Part shown: one piece after another, positions 8,040 through 15,715 of the stretch | Layout of the letters: the number at the start of each line of letters is the position of its first letter | Position numbering within the stretch: position 1 is the stretch's first letter | Source of the DNA: JAYPUG01 sp038117265 | Lineage (GTDB): Bacteria; Pseudomonadota; Alphaproteobacteria; UBA6615 | Direction: 5' to 3' | Assembly (NCBI GenBank): GCA_038117265.1 | Contig: JAYOFO010000046.1 | Coordinates: forward strand, 1-20,006 | Length of the DNA stretch: 20,006 bases | Made by a program: the position numbers and the translations under genes | Notes under the pieces: generated by a model | What the model was told of the DNA's origin: nothing | Seen by the model: only the letters and a program-made list of their open reading frames with translations | The model's database searches: none

Positions 8040-8651
8040 ATGAACGAGACATCCGACACTCCCGACGAGCTGGTGCTGGACCGCCGCGCGGCCCTGCCCG
8101 CGGACTACGCCTATCTGCTGGGCACGTTCCCGCGCACGGTGTGGGAGGGGCACCCCAACGCCGGCCCCTGGTCGGACTTCTGGCTGGCGCGCCACAACAT
8201 GTTCCGCGACTTCGGCGCGGCGCTGCCCGACGCGGTCGCGAAGCTCGATGCGAAGCAGGTCGAGGCCGAGGCTTTCCACCAGTGGTTCATGCCGCGCGCG
8301 AGCTTCTTCCTCGGCGAGCTCGACACCCATCACAAGATCGAGGAGTACCACTACTTCCCGATCTTCGCGCGTTCCGACGCGCGCATGGAAAAGGGGATCG
8401 CGCTGCTGGAGGGCGATCACCACCGCATCCACGAGCTGCTGTATGCGGCCTATGAGCAGATCGTCGCGTTGGACGCTGCGATCGGGGGGGCCATCGGTGA
8501 GGCGCCGGGCGAGATCGCGAACGCGACGCCGCGGCTGGCCGGCGCGCTGGCGGCGCTGGCGGCCGGGCTGGGCCGGCACCTGGACGACGAGGAGGATCTG
8601 ATCATGCCGGTCGTCCTCGAGCGGGGCGAGGCGGCGCTGGGGATCCACTAG
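8040..8651 (+). CDS. Hemerythrin-like (HHE cation-binding) domain protein
   Basis: 203 residues, mostly one helical bundle of the hemerythrin HHE type. Likely di-iron ligands stand in the right helices: His97/His98 with Glu101/102 and His104 in THHKIEEYHYFP, His127/128 and His131-Glu132 in GDHHRIHE, and His180 with Glu184/185 in GRHLDDEEDLIMP. Such proteins bind a non-haem di-iron or single-metal centre and are linked to oxygen, nitric oxide or iron handling. An N-terminal extension (about 60 residues with TFPRTVWEGHPNAGP and FWLARHNMFR) precedes the bundle and is conserved in this subgroup as far as I recall. There is no membrane segment, so it is probably cytoplasmic. The gene ends 16 bases from the convergent sthA pseudogene. 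Confidence 0.85.
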   Translation: MNETSDTPDELVLDRRAALPADYAYLLGTFPRTVWEGHPNAGPWSDFWLARHNMFRDFGAALPDAVAKLDAKQVEAEAFHQWFMPRASFFLGELDTHHKIEEYHYFPIFARSDARMEKGIALLEGDHHRIHELLYAAYEQIVALDAAIGGAIGEAPGEIANATPRLAGALAALAAGLGRHLDDEEDLIMPVVLERGEAALGIH

Positions 8652-8667
8652 AGAGGCGTGGGCGGCG

Positions 8668-10116
8668 CTATTCCAGCCGGTTGATGCCGTCGAATGCGGC
8701 CGTCTTGTAGCACTCGGCCAGGGTCGGATAGTTGAACACCGTGTCGACGAAATAGTCGATGGTGCCCTCGTGGGCGAGCACGGCCTGGCCGATATGGATC
8801 AGGTCGGACGCGCCCTCGCCGATGATCGCCACGCCGAGCATCCTGCGCGTCTCGGTTTGGAACATCAGCTTCAGCATGCCGGTGTGGTCGCCGATGATCT
8901 GGCCGCGGGCGATCTCGCGATAGAAGGCCTTGCCGACCTCGTAGGGCACGCCGGCGCGCGTCAGCTCCTCCTCGCTCTTCCCGACCACCGAGATCTCGGG
9001 GATGGTGTAGATGCCATAGGGGAACAGTTCGGCGACCGAATGCGCCGGGTGGCCGAAGGCATGACAGGCCGCCAGCCGGCCCTGCTCCATCGAGATCGAG
9101 GCAAGCGAGGGGAAGCCGATGACGTCGCCGGTGGCATAGATGTGCGGCACCGCGGTCTGGTGATCCCCGTTGACCGTCAGGCGGCCGCGGTCGTCGGTGC
9201 CGAGGCCGGCCGTGTGCAGTTCGAGGTCCGCGGTCGCGCCGTTGCGCCCGGTGGCATACAGCGCCTTCTGGGCCGTCACCTGCTTGCCGCTCTCCAGGCA
9301 CACGCGCACCGCGGGACCGTGCAGCCCCTCGCAGGGCTCGACCGATTTCACGCCCTCGCCCAGGCGCAGGGTCACGCGGTGCTGGCGTATCAGTTAGGCC
9401 AGCGTGTCGGTTATCTCGCCGTCGACGAAGTCGAGCAGGCGCGGACGCTTGTCGATCAGGGTCACGCGCACGCCCAGGGTCGAGAAGATGGTGGCGTATT
9501 CCAGCCCGATCACCCCGGCGCCGATGACGACGAGGGTGCGCGGCAGCTCCTCGAGCGACAGGATGTCGTCGCTGGTGAAGATGCGCTAGCCGTCGAACGA
9601 GATGTTGGGGTCGCGCATGGTCTTGGTGCCGGTCGCCACGACAACCTTGTCGGCGGTGATCCGCCGCTGGCCGCGCCCGTCATGGAAGTCGAGGGCGATC
9701 TCGTGCGGCCCGGTGAAGTAGGCGCGGGCCGGGAGCACCTCGACGCCGTTGCGCCGCAGCTAATGCTCGGTGACGTCGATCTCGTTGCGGATTACAAGGT
9801 CGGCGCGGAACAGCAGGTCCGTCATGGTGATCTTCTTCTTCACCGAGTAGGACGCGCCGTAGATGTTGCGCTCGCGAAAGCCCAAGAGGTGCATCACCGC
9901 CTCGCGCAGCGTCTTGGACGGGATCGTGCCGGTGTTGATGCACACCCCGCCGATGACGGCGCGCTGTTCGATCACCGCGACCTTGAGGCCGAGCTTGGCG
10001 GCCTGGATCGCGGCGCGCTGGCCGGCCGGGCCCGAGCCGAGCACGACCATGTCGTAGTCGTACGGAGCCGGGTTGCCGGTGCCGATCTCGGCTTCGATCA
10101 GGACGGATTCGGGCAC
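8668..10116 (-). pseudogene. sthA: Soluble pyridine nucleotide transhydrogenase, three in-frame stops
   Basis: SthA moves hydride between NADPH and NAD+. Read from GTG 10116 (a GGGGA lies upstream), the frame gives YDYDMVVLGSGPAGQRAA (FAD site) and CINTGTIPSKTLREAV. That segment has Cys then Thr instead of the redox Cys pair of lipoamide dehydrogenase, which is why SthA is chosen. It continues with VVATGTKTM, VIGAGVIGLEYATIF (NAD site), YATGDVIGFPSLASISMEQG and the C-terminal FNYPTLAECYKTAAFDGINRL. Length and reading frame are complete, yet stops interrupt it at 9760-9762 (TAG), 9586-9588 (TAG) and 9394-9396 (TAA). There are no frameshifts. Stops split it between the FAD domain, the NAD domain and the rest, so a working enzyme is not expected unless these are read through or are sequence errors. 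Confidence 0.85.
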
Positions 10117-10177
10117 GCGGTTTCCCCGCAACAGGTTTGCGTCGCGCCCAGATTCGCGGGTTTTGGTTAAGGATGTG

Positions 10178-10984
10178 TTACGGTCGGCCCGATTTGGCGG
10201 GCCGCAGATAGCAGACCCAGTAGACCAGCGCGACCAGCACGCTGCCGCCGACGATGTTGCCCAGGGTGACGGGAACCAGGTTCGCGATCGTCGCCGCGCC
10301 GGTGACGCCGGGCGTGTCCAGCAGCCAGCCCAGCGGCAGGAAGTACATGTTGGCGATCGAATGCTCGAATCCCAGCGCGACGAAGGCGGCGATCGGGAAC
10401 ACGATGGCGAGAATCTTGCCGGTGACGCGGCGCGCGCCGATGGCCAGCCAGATTGCCAGGCAGACGAGCGCGTTGCACAGGACGCCGCGCACGAAGGCCT
10501 CGAAGAAGGGCAGCGACACCTTGCCCGCAGCGATCGCGCCGGCGGTGGCGGCGACCGCGCCGTCGTCGAGGGAGAGCACGCCCGACCAGAACACCATGAC
10601 CGCGGTCGCGGCCGCGCCCACGAAGTTCGCCAGATAGACGATCACCCAGTTGCGCAGCAGCTGGATCGTTGTGACCTTGCGGTCGGCCCAGGCCATGACG
10701 ATCAGGTTGTTGCCGGTGAACAGCTCCGCGCCCGCGATCACCACCAGGATCAAGCCGAGCGAGAAGACGATGCCGCCCGCGAGCCGGGTCAGGCCGAAGC
10801 CCAGGTTGCTGCCGGTGACCGTCAGGGTGAAGAACATCGCGCCGAAGGCGATGAAGGCACCGGCGAGGACGCCCAGCACCACCAGCGGGACGAGGGGCAG
10901 GGTCGCCTTGCGCACACCGGCCTTCTCGACCAGCCGGGCGATCTGATCGGGTGCGTAGGGCTCGCCGGAAATCGTCGATTCCAT
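10178..10984 (-). CDS. Formate/nitrite transporter (FNT) family channel
   Basis: 268 residues from ATG 10984, six predicted membrane helices, the size of FocA/NirC pentameric anion channels. The helices include LPLVPLVVLGVLAGAFIAFGA, GGIVFSLGLILVVIAGAELFTG and VIVYLANFVGAAATAVMVFW. FNT signatures are present: AGAELFTGNN after helix 2 and GFEHSIANMYFLPLG around the pore histidine (His208, equivalent to FocA His209). The family carries formate, nitrite, hydrosulfide, lactate or acetate; I cannot tell which. It follows on the same strand as sthA, downstream to the left, with 61 bases between focA-like stop and sthA start, and is divergent from the IclR gene. No formate dehydrogenase or nitrite reductase is in the window. 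All channel motifs look intact. Confidence 0.88.
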   Translation of the reverse strand: MESTISGEPYAPDQIARLVEKAGVRKATLPLVPLVVLGVLAGAFIAFGAMFFTLTVTGSNLGFGLTRLAGGIVFSLGLILVVIAGAELFTGNNLIVMAWADRKVTTIQLLRNWVIVYLANFVGAAATAVMVFWSGVLSLDDGAVAATAGAIAAGKVSLPFFEAFVRGVLCNALVCLAIWLAIGARRVTGKILAIVFPIAAFVALGFEHSIANMYFLPLGWLLDTPGVTGAATIANLVPVTLGNIVGGSVLVALVYWVCYLRPAKSGRP

Positions 10985-11059
10985 GGTGCGCGTCCGTTCG
11001 TGTGGGGCCGTGCGCCACACTCTAGCGCACTTGGACGCCGCGCGCGGGGGCCGCGTCGC

Positions 11060-11086
11060 TTGACTTGGATCGTTTCACCTATCCAA
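11060..11086. promoter_or_regulatory. Candidate operator (inverted repeat) upstream of the IclR gene
   Basis: TTGGAT (11065-11070) and ATCCAA (11081-11086) form a perfect six-base inverted repeat with ten bases between, in the 112-base gap between the divergent channel gene and the IclR gene and 11 bases before its start. TTGACT at 11060-11065 looks like a -35 box that overlaps the left arm, although no clear -10 is seen at the right distance. The placement fits autoregulation, possibly shared with the divergent gene. Confidence 0.35.
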
Positions 11087-11096
11087 ACTTCTTTTC

Positions 11097-11852
11097 ATGA
11101 ATATGAACGATGGCGTGAAGACGGCCGTCCGCACCGTCAACCTGTTCGAGGCGTTCGCGCGCCGCAAGGGGCCGATGACCCTGACCCAGATCGCCGAGAG
11201 CCTGCAGGCGCCGATCAGCAGCTGTCACGGCCTGGTGCGCACCCTGAGCGCCAAGGGCTATCTCTACGCCTCCGAGCGCACGCGCGCGATCTATCCGACC
11301 AAGCGCCTGCTCGACATCGCCACCACCATCGCGGCCCACGACCCCGTGCTAGAGGCGGTGCTGCCGGTCCTGGAATCGCTGCGCGACGCGACCAACGAGA
11401 CGGTCCTGCTGGGCCGGCGCCAGGGCGACACGATCCTCTACCTCGACGTCATCGAGGGGCATCAGACGCTGCGCTATTCGGCGGGTGCGGGCGACATCAA
11501 GCCGATGCATTCGAGCGCCATCGGCAAGGCCTTCATCGGGCGGCTCCAAAGCGGCGAGCGGGCGGCGCTGGTCGCACGCCTGCCGCTTGACACCTACACT
11601 CCTAAGACGATCACCGCGCGCGCGGCGCTGGATGCGGATCTCTCCGCGGGCCGCAGGAAGGGCTACTTCGTGACCCGGGGCGAGAACGTGGTCGACGTGA
11701 TGGGCATCGCGGCGACGGCCGACGTGTTCGGCGACGTTCTGGGGGTCGCCGTGGCCGGGCCGCTGGCCCGCATGGAGGCCGAGGAGACCGCCCATGCGGA
11801 GCGGCTGCGCGGTGCCTGCGAGGCCCTGGAAGCGCTGGGGGGCGTGGCATGA
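11097..11852 (+). CDS. IclR-family transcriptional regulator
   Basis: 251 residues. The N-terminal winged helix-turn-helix (about residues 5-65: AVRTVNLFEAF, MTLTQIAESLQAPISSCHGLV, LSAKGYLYASE) is followed by the IclR effector domain (about 75-250) with ETVLLGRRQGDTILYLDVI, HSSAIGKAFIG and GIAATADVFGDVLGVAVAG. IclR proteins usually sense a small acid and repress or activate neighbouring catabolic genes. Its stop overlaps the start of the decarboxylase alpha gene by ATGA, so it is co-transcribed with the enzymes and probably controls them. Start is ATG 11097 or ATG 11103; the bases just before are pyrimidine-rich with no ribosome site visible, so the message may be leaderless or the start may lie at the second ATG. 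Confidence 0.92.
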   Translation: MNMNDGVKTAVRTVNLFEAFARRKGPMTLTQIAESLQAPISSCHGLVRTLSAKGYLYASERTRAIYPTKRLLDIATTIAAHDPVLEAVLPVLESLRDATNETVLLGRRQGDTILYLDVIEGHQTLRYSAGAGDIKPMHSSAIGKAFIGRLQSGERAALVARLPLDTYTPKTITARAALDADLSAGRRKGYFVTRGENVVDVMGIAATADVFGDVLGVAVAGPLARMEAEETAHAERLRGACEALEALGGVA

Positions 11853-12394
11853 GCGCGACGGCGGCGGCCGCCGCCGCGCAGGCGTGGCCCGACGCGCTCT
11901 ACGACGTGCTCCTGCGCCAGCATGTGCGCCAGGTCGCCTATGTGCCCGATGCCGGGCATTCCCGGCTGATCGCGCGCTGCGAGGCCGATCCGAACATGGT
12001 CGCGACGGTGCTGACCACGGAGGAGGAGGGGGTGGCCCTGCTCGCCGGGGCCTGGCTGGGCGGCGACCGCGGCGTGCTGCTGATGCAGTCGAGCGGCGTG
12101 GGCAACTGCGTCAACATGTTCACCCTGCTGGAGAACTGCCGGCTGCCGTTCGTCACCCTGGTGACGATGCGCGGCGAGTGGGGCGAGTTCAACCCGTGGC
12201 AGGCGGCCATGGGACAGGCGAGCGGCGATATCCTGACCCGCATGGGCGTGCAGGTGCACCGGGTCGAGGACCCGTCGGACGCCGCGCCGACCCTGGAGGC
12301 CGCGATCCGCCAGTCCTATGACGGCATGCTCGCCTCGGCGGTGCTGCTGTCCCAGCGCCTGATCGGCCGCAAGGCCTTCACGGAGGAGGGCTGA
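11849..12394 (+). CDS. Split thiamine-diphosphate 2-oxoacid decarboxylase, alpha (PYR) subunit
   Basis: 181 residues covering only the PYR domain of a thiamine-diphosphate enzyme. After an alanine-rich start, VAYVPDAGHSRLIARCEAD and TVLTTEEEGVALLAGAWLGG carry the Glu (58-60 region) that activates the cofactor; QSSGVGNCVNMFTLLENC follows. The closest named relatives I recall are the alpha subunit of sulfopyruvate decarboxylase (ComD) and the N-terminal half of phosphonopyruvate decarboxylase. The beta subunit begins one base after this stop, so together they should form an alpha/beta enzyme that turns a 2-oxoacid into an aldehyde and CO2. The true substrate is unknown; no phosphonate or sulfonate uptake genes are visible here. 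Confidence 0.82.
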   Translation: MSATAAAAAAQAWPDALYDVLLRQHVRQVAYVPDAGHSRLIARCEADPNMVATVLTTEEEGVALLAGAWLGGDRGVLLMQSSGVGNCVNMFTLLENCRLPFVTLVTMRGEWGEFNPWQAAMGQASGDILTRMGVQVHRVEDPSDAAPTLEAAIRQSYDGMLASAVLLSQRLIGRKAFTEEG

Positions 12395-12395
12395 C

Positions 12396-12980
12396 ATGGC
12401 CGATGCGCTGCTCGACCGGCGCGAGGCCGTCGCGCGCCTGCTGCGCGGGCGGGGCGACCTGCTGGTCGTCACGGGGCTGGGCTCGGCGACCTATGACTGC
12501 GCGGCGGTGGAGGACCACCCGCGCAACTTCTATCTCTGGGGCGCCATGGGCGGCACGGTCGCGCTGGCGCTCGGCCTGGCGTTGGCGCGGCCCGACGAGC
12601 CGGTCGCGGCGATCACCGGTGACGGCGACATGCTGATGGGGATCGGCTCGCTGGCGACGGTCGGCGCGGCGAAGCCGGCGAACCTCTCGATCGTCGTCCT
12701 CGACAACGAGGTCTATGGCGAGACCGGCGCGCAGCCGACGGCGACCGCGCGCGGCGTCGATCTGGCGGGCGTCGCGCGGTCGTGCGGGCTGACGGCGCTC
12801 GACGACATTCACGACATGAACGGCGTGGGCACCCTGGCCGAGCGGATCGCGCGCTGCGAGGGACCGCTCTACGCGACCATCAAGATCGACCGGCGCGAGC
12901 ACCCCAAGGTGCTGCCCGCGCGCGACGGCGCCTATCTGCGCGCACGCTTCCGCGAGGCGGTGCTGGGCACGGCGCCCTAG
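12396..12980 (+). CDS. Split thiamine-diphosphate 2-oxoacid decarboxylase, beta (PP) subunit
   Basis: 194 residues holding the PP domain. The diphosphate/Mg2+ motif runs from Gly75-Asp76-Gly77 (GDGDMLMGIGSLATVG) to Asn104 in VVLDNEVYGETG, with the usual spacing. Upstream, YLWGAMGGTVALALGLALA matches the conserved stretch near the start of this domain in sulfopyruvate decarboxylase beta (ComE) and phosphonopyruvate decarboxylase. It needs the alpha subunit encoded just upstream for a complete active site at their interface. The dehydrogenase gene follows after 22 bases, so an aldehyde product could be reduced, or the dehydrogenase may make the 2-oxo substrate. Both orders are inference. Confidence 0.84.
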   Translation: MADALLDRREAVARLLRGRGDLLVVTGLGSATYDCAAVEDHPRNFYLWGAMGGTVALALGLALARPDEPVAAITGDGDMLMGIGSLATVGAAKPANLSIVVLDNEVYGETGAQPTATARGVDLAGVARSCGLTALDDIHDMNGVGTLAERIARCEGPLYATIKIDRREHPKVLPARDGAYLRARFREAVLGTAP

Positions 12981-13002
12981 AAGAACGAACGGGGAGGAGA
13001 GA

Positions 13003-13887
13003 ATGGCGGAGAAAATCGGAATCCTGGGATTGGGACTCATCGGCCAGATCGTCGCTGAGTTCCTGATGCCCGAGGGCCATGAATGCGCGGCGGTGCGTCG
13101 TCCGAGCACGGAAGGCTTCCCCGACCAGGGCGGCAAGCTGTTCGACACGGCGCGCGAGCTGGCCGAATGGTCGGATATCGTGATCTCGGCGCTGCCCAGC
13201 GTCGAGGCCTCGCGCACCGCGCTGGAGGGCTCGGACGGCCTCCTTGCGGGCGCCCATGAAGGGCTCGTGATCGTCGAGATGAATACCTTCCCGGTGTCCG
13301 AGAAGGAACGCGTCCGCGACCAGGTGGCCGATTCGCCGGCGATCGTCGTCGATTGCCCGATCAGCGGCACCCAGCCGGTCATCCGCGCGGGCAAGGGCGT
13401 CATCATGATGAGCGGCGACGAGGCGACCTGCGCGCGTCTCAAGCCGATGCTCGAGAAGATCTGTCCCAAGACCTTCTACGTCGGCGATTACGGGACCGGC
13501 ATCAAGCTCAAGCTGATGATCAACTTCATGGTCGGGGCGAACACCGTGGCGCTGGCTGAGGGCATGCTGTTCGGCGCCCAGATGGGCCTCGATCCGCAGC
13601 TGATGATCGACATCGTGGGGCCGAGCGCGGCCGGATCGACGGTGTTCGGTATGCGGGCGGGCATCATTAAGGATCGCGCCTGGCAGCCCTGTGCGGGCCC
13701 GAGCAAGCTGTTGTGGAAGGACCTCGACATCGTAGAGGCGCAGGCCGACGCGCTCGGCCTGTCGGCGCCGCTGCTGCGCATCTGCAACCAGTACTACAAG
13801 AAGGTCGCGGCGGCCGGCCGGCTCGAGGACGAGTGCGCGGTGGTCTACGAGGTCCTCGAAGGCGAGATCGCGAAGGCCGCGGAGTAG
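13003..13887 (+). CDS. NAD(P)-dependent beta-hydroxyacid dehydrogenase (3-hydroxyisobutyrate dehydrogenase family)
   Basis: 294 residues, the standard length. The N-terminal Rossmann domain begins IGILGLGLIGQIVAEFL (GxGxxG), with DIVISALPSVEA; the substrate motif DCPISGTQPVIRAGKGVIMMSGD is the DAPVSGG-like signature with Thr-Gln in place of the usual Gly pair; catalytic Lys170 stands in GTGIKLKLMINFM, and the all-helical C-terminal domain follows. GGGGAGGAGAG sits directly upstream as a strong ribosome site. Family members oxidise or reduce 3-hydroxyacids and semialdehydes, including tartronate semialdehyde and 3-sulfolactaldehyde reductases. Beside a 2-oxoacid decarboxylase, a role in handling its substrate or aldehyde product is likely. 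It ends eight bases from the convergent SMP-30 gene. Confidence 0.88.
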   Translation: MAEKIGILGLGLIGQIVAEFLMPEGHECAAVRRPSTEGFPDQGGKLFDTARELAEWSDIVISALPSVEASRTALEGSDGLLAGAHEGLVIVEMNTFPVSEKERVRDQVADSPAIVVDCPISGTQPVIRAGKGVIMMSGDEATCARLKPMLEKICPKTFYVGDYGTGIKLKLMINFMVGANTVALAEGMLFGAQMGLDPQLMIDIVGPSAAGSTVFGMRAGIIKDRAWQPCAGPSKLLWKDLDIVEAQADALGLSAPLLRICNQYYKKVAAAGRLEDECAVVYEVLEGEIAKAAE

Positions 13888-13895
13888 CCGTCGGC

Positions 13896-14810
13896 CTAGG
13901 CGTGCGAATAGAGCGGCCGGCCGGCCACGGGCATGTCGGCCGCGAGCACCCGCCCGCTCGACGATTCCGTGACGAACAGCGTCCTGTTGTCGGGCCCGCC
14001 ATACGCGCAGTTGGTGATCGCCGGCCCGGCGCAGCTGTTGATGCAGTGGATCGGCGTGCCCATCGGGTCGAACACCCAGATCACGCCATAGCCGACATGG
14101 CACACCAGGATGTTGCCGTCGGCATCCGCCGCCATGCCGTCTGGCCCGGTGCCGCCCGACAGGCGCACGAAGCGGCCGACCTGGTCGGCGGGGCCGTCGT
14201 CGCGCAGCCGCATGCGCCAGACCGCGTTGTCGCGGGTCAGCCCGACATAGAGCACCTTCTCGTCGGCGCTGAGCACCAGCCCGTTGGGGCTCGGCAGGTC
14301 GGCGCAGACGAGCTGCAGCGTGCCGTCGGCGCACAGCCGGAACACCCGACCCGACCGGTCGATCAGGTCCGACGTGCCCTGGTCGGTGAAGTAGAGATCG
14401 CCGTTCGACGCGAAGGTCAGGTCGTTGGTGCCGCGGAAGCGCTCGTTGCCGGCGCGGATCAGTAGCGGCGTGACCTCGAGCCTGTCTGGATCCAGGCGCA
14501 TCAGCCCGTGGAAATGATCGGCGATGACGCCATACCCGTCCTTGTGGAAGGCCAGCCCGTTGGGCTCGCCCGCATACTGGCAGGCTAGCACGATCTCGCC
14601 CTGGGGCGTCACCGTGAACAGGCGTCCCCAGGCCACGTCAACCAGCCAGAGGTTGCCCGACCGGTCGAAGGAGGGGCCCTCGAGGAAGCTCGGCGTGTTG
14701 GGGCGGCCGAACAGCAGCCCGGCCCACTCGGACTCCCGGTCGGTGATGCCGAACGCGGCGTTGACGTCGGCGAAGGGCCTCATCGCGATTTCGGGCGGCG
14801 GTGCGAACAT
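13896..14810 (-). CDS. SMP-30/gluconolactonase-like beta-propeller protein
   Basis: 304 residues of repeated beta-propeller blades typical of the SMP-30/gluconolaconase/LRE family: FLEGPSFDRSGNLWLVDVAWG, GEPNGLAFHKDGYGVIADH, TNDLTFASNGDLYFTDQG, LPSPNGLVLSADEKVLYVG and GPDGMAADADGNILVCHVG. The conserved Glu near the start (LEG), the Asn in PNG and the Asp in GPDGM are the usual metal ligands of these lactonases. There is no signal peptide, so it is cytoplasmic. Its start lies five bases after the meaB stop, making it the last gene of the mutase operon. Members hydrolyse sugar or other lactones; in this setting a lactone or thiolactone of the pathway acid is possible but not shown. Confidence 0.85.
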   Translation of the reverse strand: MFAPPPEIAMRPFADVNAAFGITDRESEWAGLLFGRPNTPSFLEGPSFDRSGNLWLVDVAWGRLFTVTPQGEIVLACQYAGEPNGLAFHKDGYGVIADHFHGLMRLDPDRLEVTPLLIRAGNERFRGTNDLTFASNGDLYFTDQGTSDLIDRSGRVFRLCADGTLQLVCADLPSPNGLVLSADEKVLYVGLTRDNAVWRMRLRDDGPADQVGRFVRLSGGTGPDGMAADADGNILVCHVGYGVIWVFDPMGTPIHCINSCAGPAITNCAYGGPDNRTLFVTESSSGRVLAADMPVAGRPLYSHA

Positions 14811-14815
14811 GGCGG

Positions 14816-15715
14816 TCAGTTCCCGGTCTCGGGGGCCAGGCGGGCGACGAGGGCGTCGTAGAGCGCCCGCTGGTCGAGATCGAGCAGCTCCGGCCCCGCG
14901 GCCTCCAGCACCTCCTCGATCCGCCGCGCGATCAGGCCCTGCGCCTGGTAGCGCGCCCGTACCCGCCGCACCGCCGCGCCATCGGTGTGGGCAGCGCGCC
15001 AGGTCGCGTGCGCGGTGATCGCCGCGTCGAGCGCGGCAAAGCCCTCCGGCGCGTCGCGCGAGGTCTGGATGACGGGGGGCGTCCAGTCGTCGTTCGCCTG
15101 GCGGGCCGCGACCTGCTCGATGTCGGCGGCCATCAGCTCGGCGCCGGGCAGGTCGGCCTTGTTGACGACATAGATGTCCGCCATCTCGAGGATCCCCGCC
15201 TTCATCGCTTGGATCGCGTCGCCCGATCCGGGCAGCAGCACGAGGACGACGGTGTCGACCAGGGTGCGGATCGTGTACTCGGCCTGGCCGACGCCGACGG
15301 TCTCGAGGATCACCTCGTCGAAGCCGTGGCCCTCCATGGCATTCAGCAGGTCGGCCGTGTTGTCGGTCAGGCCGTCATGGGCACGGCGCGAGGGGATCGA
15401 GCGGATGAAGATGTCGGGATCGTCGGCGATCGTGTCCATGCGGATGCGGTCGCCGAGGATCGAGCCCCGGCTGAGCGGGCTCGACGGGTCGATCGCCAGC
15501 ACCGCGATCTTCCGGTCCTCGCGCTTGCGCAGGCGCGCGAGCCGGGCGATGAGCGAGCTCTTGCCCGCGCCGGGCGCACCGGTGATCCCGATGCGCGCGA
15601 TGGCGCCGCCGGTCAGCGCAGCCGGATCGTCGAGGGTCTCCGAGACGCTGGCATTGGCGATTTTGCTGAGGGCGCGGCTCAGCGCGCGCCGGGGATTGCG
15701 CGACGGCTCGCTCAT
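14816..15715 (-). CDS. meaB: Methylmalonyl-CoA mutase-associated GTPase MeaB
   Basis: G-protein chaperone that guards B12 mutases: it gates delivery of adenosylcobalamin and removal of damaged cofactor. 299 residues from ATG 15715, whose ATGA overlaps the CoA-transferase stop. It shows the P-loop GAPGAGKS (46-53), AVLAIDPSSPLSRGSILGDR (switch regions), the family hallmark FIRSIPSR, ETVGVGQAEYTI, and NKAD for guanine recognition in VVNKADLPGAEL. The C-terminal dimerisation arm (RRIEEVLEAAGPELLD) is present. The N-terminus is somewhat shorter than in E. coli ArgK/YgfD. Sitting in the operon of a split mutase, it should serve that enzyme. Confidence 0.93.
   Translation of the reverse strand: MSEPSRNPRRALSRALSKIANASVSETLDDPAALTGGAIARIGITGAPGAGKSSLIARLARLRKREDRKIAVLAIDPSSPLSRGSILGDRIRMDTIADDPDIFIRSIPSRRAHDGLTDNTADLLNAMEGHGFDEVILETVGVGQAEYTIRTLVDTVVLVLLPGSGDAIQAMKAGILEMADIYVVNKADLPGAELMAADIEQVAARQANDDWTPPVIQTSRDAPEGFAALDAAITAHATWRAAHTDGAAVRRVRARYQAQGLIARRIEEVLEAAGPELLDLDQRALYDALVARLAPETGN

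Noticed and set aside
8668..10116. Lipoamide dehydrogenase or mercuric reductase instead of SthA
   Set aside because: The segment CINTGTIPSK lacks the second cysteine of the redox disulfide, and the C-terminus FNYPTLAECYKTAAFDGINRL is the SthA ending.
8770..10170. 466-codon + strand open frame across the sthA region
   Set aside because: It is antisense of sthA. The - strand carries all the FAD and NAD motifs despite its stops, so the long open frame is a GC-rich shadow and not a new gene that displaced sthA.
10185..10204. Hairpin CGGCCCG/CGGGCCG at the end of the FNT channel gene as a terminator
   Set aside because: It lies inside the coding end, before the stop in the - direction, and no T-run follows, so it is more likely chance pairing in GC-rich code.
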